64,000 nucleotides of DNA, taken from the NCBI RefSeq assembly GCF_000699445.3, contig NC_067195.1, positions 17,121,287 to 17,185,286 on the forward strand. Reading direction: 5' to 3'. Positions within the stretch are counted from its first letter, which is position 1; each line of letters opens with the position of its first letter. The notes beneath the pieces were generated by a model, which worked only from the letters and a program-made list of their open reading frames with translations, had not been told where the DNA came from and did not search any database. Below are positions 33,738 through 46,800 of the stretch, in pieces. The stretch is from Schistosoma haematobium. Its lineage: Eukaryota; Platyhelminthes; Trematoda; Strigeidida; Schistosomatidae. A program made the translations under genes and the position numbers.

Positions 33738-34082
33738 TATTTATTTATTTCGACACATAAATATTGGTACAGGAGGGCACCAAATATATATGCGCCACAC
33801 CATAGTTGTGTGTGTGTAGTCTGTGATACTGCCCGGGTGCCCAGACCGAAGCAGGTGGTTTTCTTAGGGGACCACACCCCGAGCCTTTAACCTAAAGGTC
33901 TGATCCACAAAGCAGTGGAGCATCGTGAGGAGATGCATTCCCATGGTAGCCGGTGACCAACGATTGGTTCATACGCCATTTGTTCCCGCAGGATACTGGA
34001 GCCCATGTGCACCATTAGTTTGAGATCCGGTTAAAGCGCCGGACATTCGCTTTTCGTCCTCTCATTTTCGTAAACAACACCC
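33738..34082 (-). mobile_element. Short non-autonomous LINE derivative or SINE nested in the RTE
   Basis: Interrupts the RTE endonuclease between the GRHGRG-like block and the RFANLCAFNKLVI block. On the minus strand its 3' end reads GGCGCATATATATTTGG, then TACCAATATTTATGTG and an AAATAAATAAATAA tail. That tail is almost the same as the 3' end of the LINE at 38838-40546. Its 5' part has no RT and resembles no part of that LINE visible here, so it is probably a SINE borrowing the LINE tail, or an internally deleted LINE. Confidence 0.65.
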
Positions 34083-34128
34083 CCGTCCATGTCGTCCCAT
34101 GATGTCTTCATATCCGGTGTTGTCCATT

Positions 34129-34662
34129 CTAGCCTTGGGCATTTAGGTCTCCCATCAGAATGGTCAAGTCTTTTGTTAGGCAGTTCTGGACGATTGATTG
34201 CAGCCTATCGTAGAATTGATCTTTAACGTCTTCATTGTAGTCGTTGGTAGGCGCATAGCATTGGATGAGGTTCATTGTAATGCCCTCTTTCTTTGTTTTG
34301 AAGGAGGCTTTGATGATCCTTGGTCCATGAGATTCCCATCCTATAAGTGTATTTCGTGCTTGTTTGGATAGTATCAATGCAAATCCTTGTGTATGTGTGA
34401 CATTTTCTTCTTCATGGCCGGAATATAACAGAAGCTCCCCTGAAGCTATTCGTTGTTGTCCAACCTGTGTCCAATGTGTTCCACTGATTCCGAGCACCTC
34501 TAGGTTGTATCTCCTCATTTCTGCAGCAATTTGTAAGATTCTTTCGGCCTCCCACATTGTACGAGCATTCCATATACCTAAATGAATGGTTGCTCTGGTT
34601 GTCAGAAGGGGCATCAGCTTCGTGATTTCCGAAGGAACTCGGCTTTCACCATGAGGTGTCAT
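34129..34662 (-). pseudogene. RTE APE-type endonuclease domain
   Basis: A 177-codon piece with GIWNARTMWEAERILQIAAE, YNLEVLGISGTHW (catalytic E/N-type first motif region), then IQCYAPTND and LMGDLNAQG, the Y-A-P and G-D-x-N catalytic motifs of APE/exonuclease III-like endonucleases. This domain nicks target DNA to start reverse transcription. It is followed at once by a stop and the nested insertion. Confidence 0.85.
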
Positions 34663-34862
34663 AACTCTTCTAAATGAAGACCTTCTGAATCTCAGGGTAG
34701 AGTTTAAATGGTTTGAATAATTTTTTTCTGGTTAGCGTTTTTTAACGAGTTGGTTTTCTACGGAATGAGGTCGCTAACCCCATGCCCAACCCTCCTCCTT
34801 TATCCGGGCTTGGGACCAGTAGTAGCCCAAGAGGGGCTCCAGGCGGAGTGTAATCGTAATTA

Positions 34863-36254
34863 TTTTATGAGTACGTGATATTTACCGTATACTCAGTTGA
34901 TATCAATTCCCCCCTCCATAAAGCCACAGTAAACTAGACTAAACGTACCTGAATGTCATCGCACTTAATTGCCTGATACGTTTTTTTTTAGATTCCTTGA
35001 CTCATTATCAAGAGTAGTGAATGAATGATACTTACTCCATTTCTTAGTAGCCAAGATTCTGATTTCCGAGTAATATATTGTTCTAACTCGTAAAAACACA
35101 TTTTCGTGATAACTTTATCCGTCTATGTCGACTTAATAAAGACTTTATTATGGTTCAAAAACTTTGGTACATTTAGTTTACTCTCGAAAGACATTAGGTA
35201 CTATTTGTTTCTAATATACCCTTGATAGATCTTTAATTGCTCTAGTTCTGTTTCGATCAAACGTATCACCTAAGCTGTTACAGTTTTGTTGAGGTATAGT
35301 GACTTAACTCACTGACGTAGTACAGATTTGTATACTCAACTTTGAGCCACCTTGTGCGAGGATTAGTGATGCTATCAGGCTGACCAAACTGAAGTAGGTA
35401 GAGTGGTACTCAAATTTGTGGTGTACTGACAAAAATTCGAACATTATTTGAATTGGCCATTCCATGTAAATGCGTTTGTCTGTAATTAATCATAGTTACT
35501 TTAGTCCCAGTTTTTACATCTGAATACCAAATACTGTTGTTTAAGACTTGAATTACATATTTTTTTGAACTCCAGTTGTAGACTTAGTGGAGTGGTTGTT
35601 TATTGTTTAAGGCATCCAACTTATGGCCACTAAGTCCCAGGTTCAAACACTCCCCTACCTTTCTCAGTTTGGGCAACTGGCTGGTATCATTATTCCTCAT
35701 ATAGAGTGTACTTTATACCCAAGTACTCGGAGTTCACCTAAAGCTTGGTCTTGTGTAACATGTCCAGAAATTTAACGGAAAAACCTTTCCTTTACATATA
35801 AAATCCATCCCAAAAATAGGAGAGCGAGACTTAGAATCCTCCATATCGAGATTTTTCGCTGAGGTTCTATATCAAAACAAAATTAAGTAAAAAGTCGGTA
35901 TTCAGTTATGTAGATCGACTGTTGGTTGTCAGGTTTAATATTATCAAAATCCAAGAAGTAACTTTTCATTGGCGTCAATTCAAAATTAAGAAGTGGACAA
36001 TTGTCCACTGTTTTAAAATTTCTTGCATTTTACACTGCACATATCTCACTAGAATTAGAGGTATTAAATAACCTCACTTGTGACATCTCCATGTACAAAC
36101 CTCGATAATCGTAGGTTAGTTAACAGCTATCCGTAGTGAGTTTGAGGATATTACGATTACCTACTGAGTCCATAAAAACGAACTCATTATTGTATCCGAT
36201 ATACATCATTGACTAAATTCAAGCGGTTATTCTTTAATGTATTTTTTGCTTTAG
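34863..36254. other. Upstream region of cullin-3; 5' UTR exon or promoter not identified
   Basis: No upstream exon could be fixed by eye. A good 3' splice site (TTTTTTGCTTTAG, AG at 36253-36254) lies nine bases before the cullin ATG. The coding exon is therefore probably joined to an upstream 5' UTR exon or to a trans-spliced leader, which schistosomes use. Old SINE-like B-box strings (for example near 35640) occur. Confidence 0.4.
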
Positions 36255-36263
36255 AAACCTGAT

Positions 36264-37870
36264 ATGTCTACAGGCAGCAGTACTCGTCGAACTGAAGTGA
36301 CAAACGCCAAAGTACGAATCAAAGCTTTTCCTCCTTCGATAGATGAGAGATATGCCAATCAGTTATGGGATCAGATTAAAAGTGCGATAATCGAGATTCA
36401 AAAGAAAAACAACAGTTGTTTAAGCTTTGAAGAACTCTACCGCAATGCGTACACTTTGATATTACAAAAACATGGTGAACGTTTGTATGCGGGGACAGAG
36501 GCTGTTGTACGTGAACATATGATCAAGATCCGCGATAGTATTGTTGAAAATCTAAATAATAAGTTTTTAACTTACCTTAACTCATGTTGGAAAGATCACC
36601 AAACTGCTATGGGAATGATTCGTGATATTCTTATGTACATGGATCGTGTCTACGTCGGCCCCCATAACCTGGATGGAGTTTATAAGATGGGAATGACTGT
36701 TTTCTGCGATCTCGTCGTACGTTATCCAATTATTAGAGAGCACTTGCAGAAAACTCTGTTGGATATGGTGCGCAGGGAACGCCGGGGTGAAGTAATATCC
36801 CGTTCGCAGATTCGCGATGCCTGTCAGATGTTTGTGCAGTTGGGGGCCGGATCATTACGTGTTTACCTTGAAGATTTTGAACAGCCATTTTTGGAGCAGT
36901 CAAGAGAATTTTACCGCACAGAAAGTGAAAATTTTCTTTCTGAGAATACTTCTGCTTCCCTGTATATTAAAAAAGTCGAACAAAGAATCGAGGAGGAAGT
37001 TCGAAGAGCACATCATCATCTTGATCCATCCACGGAACCCAAAATCGTCGTCGTATTAGAAGAGGAGCTTATAAGTCGACACATGGAAACTATTGTCGGT
37101 ATGGAAGATTCAGGATTAACGTACATGTTAACTCATGATCACTTCAGTGATATCGCTGCTATGTATAGCGTTTTAAGTAGGGTTGAAGAAGGACCAAAAA
37201 TAATGAGTAACTACATTAGCCTGTACTTAAGAGAGCAAGGAAGAAATACTGTACGTGATACTGGGTCATCAACACCCCAACAGCACATTCAAGATTTGCT
37301 TCAATTACGCGATCGCGCTAATGAATTACTAACGAGAGCACTTAATAATCAGACAATATTTCGTAATCAAATTAATTCTGATTTTGAGTACTTTGTCAAT
37401 TTAAATCCTCGTTCTCCCGAATTTCTGTCATTATTTATTGATGAGAAACTAAAACGTGGCACCAAAGGTATGGCAGACCAAGATGTAGACGCCATTTTCG
37501 ACAAGTGTATTGTATTATTCCGATATTTACAGGAAAAGGATCTATTTGAAGGTTATTACAAGAAGCATCTTGCAAAAAGGCTGTTATTAAGTAAAAGTCA
37601 GTCAGATGATCAAGAAAAGATTATGATATCCAAGCTTATGGCCGAATGTGGTGCTGTATACACAAGTAAACTAGAAGGAATGTTTAAAGATATGGCAGTG
37701 TCTAAAACCCTCATGGATGAATTCAATGTAGTACTATCTAATGGTAATCGCAATCTTAACCTAGATCTGTACGTTCGTGTACTAACTACTGGTCTTTGGC
37801 CAACTCAAGTAACTAATTCGAATGAAGCGTTACCAGAAGAAGCTGATACAGCGTTTAAAGTTTATAAAAA
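36264..37870 (+). CDS. CUL3: Cullin-3 coding exon 1 (residues 1-535)
   Basis: ATG at 36264 opens MSTGSSTRRTEVTNAKVRIK, aligning with the start of animal CUL3 proteins, so this start is chosen. The donor AAAAA|GTAAGT lies at 37870/37871, and reading on gives a stop two bases into the intron. The exon ends in phase 2. Most of the coding sequence (N-terminal repeats and most of the cullin-homology domain) is in this single exon. Confidence 0.96.
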
Positions 37871-40800
37871 GTAAGTCATTTTGTACACATGTGTTTTGCA
37901 TAATAAACACTTACTATTGTTATTATGATCGTATTTAGTTCTAAATGTGTAACTAAGTTTAAAACATAAACCACCTCCCTAGAAATGAGTCACAATTGGT
38001 ATGCTGAATGCTCCTAACACTGAGTTTCATTTTATCAGCGAAACGGTCTTTTTAGTAGCTTAAGTAATATTGGTACTTTGGTTTTCATTTAATAATTATA
38101 TTTGTTTTGGTGATTAGAAATTTTGTACTTAATAAAGCATCAAATAATAAATCTGAAAAGTCCTCACACTAGTCGCTCACCAGATTACAGATGTACCAAC
38201 TAATAGCCTTTTGTACGTGTTTCGTACAACTTCAACTTTCTGGTTTGTTGTGCACCGTTTCTTTTGTAGATTTTTAAACAATTATTATTAAAAAACATCG
38301 CATAATTCTCAGTATTTCCTTCCATTTACCGCCAGAGACAATAGTTCAGGTTTGATTTTAAACCGTACAATCATATAAATTGTGGACAGCGTTGAAGTTG
38401 CCACGAATTTTCAGCAGTTTACGTTACCATATCACTCTTCAGCCTAACAAAGAAGGGAAAATATGAAATGACAGTGAGTTTCAAGATCTATGAGGAGGTA
38501 GGAAATAAAAGGATTCACGCAATTACTACCAGTTTTTGACATTATTAGCTTTTTAACTCCAGAATACTTGCTGTCGTTGTCTCTCAAGATATTCAAAAGG
38601 CTATGTTTCATCAACATCTCCGCATGGAATATGAGTTTCTGAATATTAGAATAACAGTCTCTTTCTCAAACAACTGTGGTATAATCAAATAAAGTGGTTA
38701 CTGAATACCTCTGGTAAACACCACTTGACGTACCGAATTCTACAAACTCTGACTTAAATAACAGCATCCCCGTGAAGAAATTCACTCATAAACATTTCTA
38801 CTAAACCTTTAAGAATCCCATTTTTAGTTTAAGGAGTATGATCGCAGTCTGATCTTGGTTAAGAAACTGACTGTGTTTACAAAGGTCTGGGAACTAGAGA
38901 GTGTACCAACGTCATGGAATGAGTCGATAGTTGTCCCTATCTTTACAAAGGGTTCACGTCGTTCCTGTAACAAATATCGGGGGATAAGTCTACTTCCGAT
39001 TGCGTCCAAGCTATTGGCTTCCGTCATACTTCGTAGGTTGTTCAAAACCCGAGAAAGATTGACTCGCGAGGAGCAGGCTGGGTTTCGTTCTGGTCGAGGA
39101 TGTATTGATCATATCTTCACCCTCCGCCAAACGTTGGAACACTGCCATACTTATCAAAGGCCAACAATCGTAGTGTTTCTTGACATCAGGGCTGCCTTCG
39201 ATTCGTTGGATAGGACTGTTCTCTGAGATTGTCGATTGAAGAAGGGTGTGCCTGAGAAGTTCATTAACATCCTAAAAGCCCTATATACAAACACCTCAGG
39301 CAGAGTGAGGGCATACAACCACCTCTCTCCATTGTTCCATTCGAGTAGTGGGGTTAGGCAGGGTTGCCCAATCTCACCATTCCTCTTCAACTTTGCCATC
39401 GATGACATTCTGGAAACAGTTCTGATGGATGTAAGTAATGACGGCGTGGATCTGCTGCTTGGAGAAAGACTTCTCGACCTTGAGTATGCAGATGATATTG
39501 TCTTACTGTGCGATAATGCCCAAGGCATGCAATCCGCACTTAATCAGTTGGCAATCAGTGTCCGTAGGTACGGTAGGTGCTTTGCACCTTCAAAGTGCAA
39601 AGTACTTCTACAAGACTGGCAGGATTCTAATCCTGTATTCACCCTGGATGGTGAGCAGATAGAAGTAGTCGAGGAGTTCGTGTATCTGGGTAGCTGCATA
39701 AGTGCTGGTGGGGGTGTGAGTGATGAGATCAATGCACGTATATTGAGAGCCAGAGCGGCTTATGCCAATCTGGGCCACCTTTGGCGCCTTCGTGATGTTA
39801 GTCTGGCTGTAAAACGTCGGATCTACAACGCGTCGGTGAGAGCAGTTTTGCTATATGCTTGTGAAATCTGGCCTCTCCGAGTTGAGGATGTTAGACGACT
39901 GTCTATGTTCGATCATTGCTGTCTCCGAAGGATTGCTGACATCCAGTGGCAACACCATGTTAGTAATGCAGAGGTTCGGCATCGTGTGTTCGGGTACAGA
40001 TACGATAATGCAATTAGTGTCACCATCTTGAAACACCGACTTCGGTGGGTTGGACATGTTCTCCGAATGTCGTCCCAGAGAATTTCACGTCGTGTATTAT
40101 TTGTCGACACTGGGACTGGTTGAAAAAAGCGGGGAGATGTTCAGTGTATGGCATGGTGTCGTGGTATAAAAGAAAGCTGCAATGGGCTGGCTTGTGTTGG
40201 TCCTTCACGACTCTCTGGCTGGGGTCGGAGAGATGATGTAACACAGTGGCTAGAGACGTTATTAGATATGGCTCAGAATAGAAGTCAGTGACGATCCTGC
40301 TGTAACCTTCTTTTACTTCCCTCATAAAAAGTGGTTGTATGTTCGTTAACTGAAAGAATTCTTCTGATTGTACCTTTCCGTTACCACCATTATTATTATT
40401 AATAATACACTACCTTACACTAATCTGTTCTCTTTTTTCCATATACGCACCTTTTTTTCTCTTCCCATTCTCATTGTTTTGTATGGCGCATATATATTTG
40501 GCGCACTCTTGTACCAATATTAATGTGTTCAAATAAATAAATAAGAACAATCAGTGATCGCTCTCAGTTTAATTAAATTACACCCAGCTCCCAGATTTTA
40601 AATCGTTGTAACGAAATTTTTTGTTTGCAATTTTATTATTCAGCTTTTATTTAAGCAAGCATAACGGTCGGAAAATCAACCTGCAGACAAACATGGGGTA
40701 CGCAGAATTGTCTGCTGTATTTTATGGTCGTCCTAATGCAGATATCAATACACCTCAGATCTCTTCTGTTACTGATTCTCATACTCACAGTTTCCTTATT

Positions 40801-43800
40801 CATGGCTCCAGTTCTGCGTCTTCGAATCAAACAAGTCAAAGTAGTCAACAGACGCCAATCAGTGGATTACCAGGAAGCCCAGGAGCTCCAAAGACACTTG
40901 ATCCTCCCAACTCAATTAGTACTTCTAGTCGGTTGAATGTACGGAAATATTTCTTACAGGTAAATATCTTTCCATATCTTCAAGAAATTTCACAAATATG
41001 TAATTAGCTAATAAAACCGTCATAAAACTTCTACTTTCAAAGTAAATACTGACCAAAACAATGTGATTATTCACACTTTGACATTAAGTTTTGCGTAGGT
41101 TGTCACTGTAGCGGTCTTAAGCGTATGTATTGTGGTGTCATTGGAACATAATAGATTTATGGTTAGCTAGTTATTTTAATTACTTTAAATCCACATTTTT
41201 ATTTGATCAGTCAACCATTTAATTAGCAGCGTCATAGTGTCCCATACAAATAAACATTAAGTGTAACTTCCTAGTCTTTTTAATGAGACTAACGGGTGAA
41301 ACTATTATTCATGGACGACCCTTGAGCGACGCTAAAGTGACCTAGAGCATGTCCACCCACTAACTAGGACCGAATGCGGGTCATGAAACAGTTTGTAGAA
41401 TAAGGATCATGATTTACATTTGATGGTTAGGGTTAGAAATTAGATTTAGGGTTTTCATCACGAATTGACATCAGCTAAAATGCCAATACGCTATTCGGCC
41501 AAATGGTTAAATGAATTTCGCACCAAAATTCAAGATCTGTTATCCTAAATCTGAATGGTTCGTCCATAAATTATAGTCTCGCCATATAACTCGTATTAGT
41601 TCAATTCGCACTTGAAATTAATTGAGTTTTCAAACCAAAGAAAATGGGATTCTGGCTATAGAAATTTTAAGTGACAATATACTTAACTCCCAGTATTTAT
41701 TTTCCTGCTCGTTAAGATGTTTAGGGTCGATCTAATGACGTTAACCATGATTCAAAGTGTTACTGCAAAACTTCAACATTAGAATAATACTTGAGACTTC
41801 ATGGACAATAATATAAATGATATCCTTCATTTAAAAATCATTTTTTAAATGTATTTTAATTATAACAGTACCATAAAGATGGAAAACCAAAAATAGTCTG
41901 TACCAGTGAATACTGATTATAGTACATTATATTACACACTGTCCGATACCAAGGTTCTTCTAAATACATAAAAATACTTTGATTATGATAAGTCAAATCA
42001 GAGAACATCTACATACCAACTGTCTACCGGATAATAAATCAGTTTGCTATTGAATCACTCAGCTTTCTTATTCGGCTACATATAGATAACATTCATGTTG
42101 CCCTTTTATGATAAATATACAGTCACAGAACTTACATCTAAACATTTTATTACTTTGCTCCTAGTCATAAATTTTATTCCATGCTTCTAGAATCCATTTT
42201 ATATCATTTAATTCTACTGTTTTTAAGCTGATAACAGCAGTGCGTTTAAAAACACTATATTTAATCCGAGTTTTTCTTATTAGTTAATATCATGTGTTTA
42301 TACCACATGACATCACATATATATAACCCCGTATAATAAATTATGTACCTTGGTATTTAAAAAGGTATATTCATTTATGAATTATATTTCAACAATAAAA
42401 TCCTTAAGCAGTGTATTATTATGACCCCGTACTCTACAACAGATATTTCAGATGCACTTAAAAGTGAAATTGACAAGTTTCGTTTGTCTTCTGTTCTTCC
42501 TTGCTAGTATTTACATGTAGGACTTGCTAATCAACGTAGAAGGTAATATTGAGAATGTAAAAATGCTGAATCTTTTCTTCAAGAAAAATAACCATTCCTT
42601 CACGTCATACAAAAAACTTCATCGTATCCTATTAGCTTTGTTCTTACATTACTGTAACATCACTATTGAAAAAAGTGAATTATTGATATTAATTTGTTAT
42701 TCCGTGGGAAAAAACGTGAATTTAGTTGTAATAAGCTTTCTGATATTCACGTGAGATATTTCACTCTAATTTGTAGAGTAGGGTTAATTGATCAATTTTT
42801 ATTTACTTTACAAGTTGAAATTCGTTTGGATTCTCCATGCTTGCTATACTTTAATACTAGTTGAACATTGTCATTATTCCAAATATTCCAATCACACTGT
42901 GTGTGTTTTATTGTTAAAGTTCTTAAAGGCTTCGAAAAAGTATTTTAAATTGTTAAAAGAATTACTCATGTATATATTCAGTTATTAGATCATGTAGTAT
43001 ATTCTGTTGACCGGGAAAAACAGTATTCTACTGCTGTGTATATCAAAGTTCATTGGGTCATTTCCACTTCCTTATTAAGTTCTCAGTCAACTTAGAACCT
43101 GGCATATATTTCCATTTGTTCAATTTGCTACACCATATCAGCACAGTGACATAAAATTATTGCGAAAGATTGCTCCGTGTACATTCATATTACATTTTAG
43201 TAGTAATTATTTGATGATCACAGGAATTGTAGTTTCCAACGTTAGAAATAGTGGGATTATCACCTATTATGCTGTTGTCGTGTTTCTCAGTCTATTTTTT
43301 CAGACTTGGTAAGCGTAAGTCGAAGTAATTTACGCGATAAGTATAAACTAATAGAGCAAAAACAACTACAACAGGAAAAGCCATCATCCTAACCTAACTA
43401 ATTGTTTTTATTCGTTTTGATTCTATTAAGTCATTCATATTTCCCATACAGACTGATTTATAATCAGCTTCCTGTGACTAGTAGCCCTTTTTTTATAATC
43501 TTCATTTCCACGTTCAATTAATATTAAAATCAGTCGGTTCATGGTAAATTAACAGTGAATTTGTAACTTTATGTCCCAAATGGTCAAAAATAATTGTATT
43601 ATAGTTTATATCACAACATGGTGAATTACAGTTATTCACACTTCAGAAATAATTCCGAATTAATCACTATCAATTTTTATTTATAAAAAGGGATAGCATC
43701 TCATTTGACAGTAATCTCATAGAGCTATTCAGCTTAGCTTCATAAAGTTTGTTTCAAGAGGGTCAACTTACATGTTAAGCAGTTGGTCGCTGACATTAGG

Positions 43801-46800
43801 TCCACTGTAAGTTGCATTATTTTTCGTTATTGATAATAGTAAGCTGATGGTTGTAATTAATCTAGTTAGAAATTATTGGTAAATTTACCAGTAAATCAAC
43901 TGGGTGGTACCTGAAAGCACTGTGTAAAACTCAAATGAAATATGACAGTATCGCTTATAGCCTTCATTATATTCAGCGCTAGTAATCAACTCCTAGTTTT
44001 TTTTTACATCTATTTATTAAAGATCATTTGAATTATGTTGAAATTGATCACCTTGCCCACATAGAATAATTAATGATCTTATTCACCAACTCTGTATTTG
44101 CACATCCTTGTCTCTAAAGGATTGCTGATATTCAGTGGCAACACCATAGTAGTAATGCAGAGGTTCGGCAACTTGTGTTAGACCACAGTGATGACAATTC
44201 AGTTAGTGTCACCGTCTTGAAGCACAGTCTTTGGTGGTTAAGATGTGTACTACTAATGTCGTCCTAACGAATTCTACACCGTGGATTATTTCCCAGCGCC
44301 AAGACTTGTTGGCAAAAGCGAAGAGGTGATCAGTGTATGACAGTGTCGTGGTATTTAAAAAACGTACAAGGCTGGCATCTGTTGGTCTTTCGCTGCTCCC
44401 TGGTTGGGGTTTTAAAGATAGTGCAACTTAGTGGCTTGAGACGTTATCAGACAGCTGAGAACAAAAGCCAGTGGTTGTCTCACCGTAACTTTATTTTACT
44501 TTATTCATATAAGTGGGAGAAACTTCTTTAACTGGGGAAATCCTTTCTTGTCGTATTTTCTCAATTGAACTGCTTCCCCCATTCACTTATTTTTGTTCAT
44601 TTATTGTATTTTTTTATGCATTACCTCTTCACAATCTCATTGAGTGGAGCACATTTATTTTGATCCCCATTTGTATCAAAATTTATGTTTAAACAAAATA
44701 AAATATTTACCACAAATCTATGTTTTAATCAGCTAACTTGTGTTAATGAATCGTTTTCATTCCATCATTTTGTATTATAAACATTAAAGAAAGCAAATAA
44801 AGATTATTGTTTGGAATGTGATGGAAAAGATTTCTAAGTTTTATGTTTTCGTAAGTGTTATCAGTGCATCTATGGTTGAACAATTGATATGCTTGACTTT
44901 CAAACACTATATCACTAATTCAAATCCAACTCCGTCCATCAGGATTTGATCATCTGTATTTTATTACTAACCATTACTCTATGGATATAGTTTAATGTCC
45001 AAACAATGAGTCTGCTCTTAGTTACTAAATATCATTTAATTGATACGTGTGTTTCAGCAGCCGCTTAATACGTAGATTTTAATCTTATTTAAATAGTGGT
45101 ATCATTTTACCTCATAACTCGACTATCAAAGCCGACTAATTCACCACTACAATGGTTCTTCATATCAATCATCTCTTTATTATACCAGAATATACTTATT
45201 TTCCAGACCAGTTATATAGTTCATAGGTTTCAATTGTGGTCTACCTAGCTTGTTTTACCCAATCACTTGACATCTCTAACTCTTAGAGTTTACTAAAAAC
45301 TTGTCAACAAATGTGTTTTTATCAGCGTATGATTGTAAAGACTGCTGAATTCTATTGAGATCACGGACCGAAGGTCCTAGGTTTGATTTCCAGCTTCAGG
45401 GTCGTGAATGTGTACTACTGAGTCCCAGCTTAGAATTGCGTGACCATCCAGTGCTTCTAGGCTTTCATTGGTTGTCTAAATAAAGTTGTTTTTGCTTTCT
45501 TTTCTTCATCTCTTTTGGTGAATAATAATGGTTGAAATCTGACTAGTGAATTATTCAACCGTTAACAGCTTACATATTTCCCGTTAGAGGTCATCCGCCT
45601 CTGAAATCGATCAAGCGAAATTCTTGGAAACTAACATGCTTCTACTCTTCGATATATTTCTTTTTTTAAATCAATTGTTTGTTATTCCAGTTTTTTAATG
45701 GAACTCATAATAATTCTTGTATGTGTTATGTTTATGTTTACATGGATTTACTAATGTATACTTCTTATAATATACCTTTTTATTCTCAATTTCTAGGTCT
45801 CCACATATCAAATGATTATATTAATGAAATTCAATCGACGAAATCGTTATAGTTTTATTGAATTAGCGAGTGAAACAAATATTCCTGAACGTGAATTAAA
45901 ACGTAGTCTTATGGCTTTAGCATTAGGTCGTTGTAGTCAACGAATTTTATGCAAAGAACCTAAAACACGTGATATAGAGTCAACTGATATATTCTATGTC
46001 AATGATTCATTTGTTTCGAAACATATTAAAGTTCGGGTATGTCTAAACTATATATATAATTTGTATGGTTTATTTATTTAAAACTTATTATTACTAATTC
46101 AATCATTACTAGTGTGTTGAGGTTTCTTACGTTAGATTTATTTGTCGTGATATTTATACACATGTATTGTGTGATTATTCTGAATTTTACATTTTCAACC
46201 GAAATGATTATTTTTAGTAATCTGTTACCAGAAAACAGTACTCCAATATTGTCATTAAATAATATTCCTGCATTTGTAATTTATTACAAATGTATTTGAT
46301 TATTGATTGATTGTAAAGAGGAATAAAATTTGAATTTAGGTCTTGTTTTTGACTACCCTCAATCATCCGATATTAGGTATCATATGCATATTAAGATGAC
46401 ATTTTACTTCTTGGATAATAAAAATTTTGAGCATTAGTGTTCCTTTCAGGTGACGACAATTTCTAAATTTATGATTTGATATGATTATGAAAGAATATCT
46501 TCGAAACATAAAACTACTTAGTCTGATAATTTAACTTAAAGTAGTGTTTCTAAGCTGCTTTGTTCACGGTGAATTTATTTTTGAACAAGGTATTAAATTT
46601 TCAGAAACCTACTTCATTTTGTCTTGCAGATCAAACTAATAGATTCCCCTAGATTAATTTTAACAACCCTCATATTAAATATCACATAATGCTCTGTTTC
46701 TACTCGTTTACCGTCCCCGCTTCCAGTTGCGGATCCGCTGTACGTCGTGTTTTCTTCTATTCTTAGTCTTTTTTCTAATTAGAACACCCTCTTGTCTGTT

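Larger units (their letters stand above)
31541..34862 (-). mobile_element. Nearly full-length RTE-clade LINE (SR2-like), inactivated
   Basis: Minus strand, about 3.3 kb including a nested insert. The 5' UTR starts at about 34862 with CACTCCGCCTGGAGCCCCTC; then come the endonuclease (34129-34662), a linker with a SDHHLLVAK block (33317-33559), RT (32630-32896 and 32142-32480, with DFADDLALLSQTQQQMQ intact), the distal region (31594-32154) and the 3' end GGAGTAACAGGCGTAAGTAA. The coding sequence is broken by frameshifts and stops and interrupted by a short element at about 33738-34082. RTE elements encode one APE-endonuclease/RT protein and mobilise by target-primed reverse transcription. Confidence 0.85.
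38838..40546 (+). mobile_element. RTE-clade/SR3-like LINE in cullin-3 intron 1, sense orientation
   Basis: A 5'-truncated LINE encoding most of a reverse transcriptase in one frame: SCNKYRGISLLPIASKLLAS, FRSGRGCIDHIFTLRQ, FLDIRAAFDSLDR, SGVRQGCPISPFLFNFAID, LEYADDIVLL (catalytic Y-A-D-D) and the distal LRWVGHVLRMSSQRI block. In-frame TGA codons occur at 39224-39226 and just after 40123, each where related copies have tryptophan. The ORF continues to a natural stop at 40289-40291. The 3' tail is AATAAATAAATAAG at about 40532-40545. It sits about 100 bp upstream of the exon 2 acceptor. The low number of lesions suggests a fairly recent insertion. Confidence 0.85.

Noticed and set aside
42524..42988. 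Two short ORFs in cullin-3 intron 2
   Set aside because: Low-complexity AT-rich frames inside an intron defined by good exon junctions.
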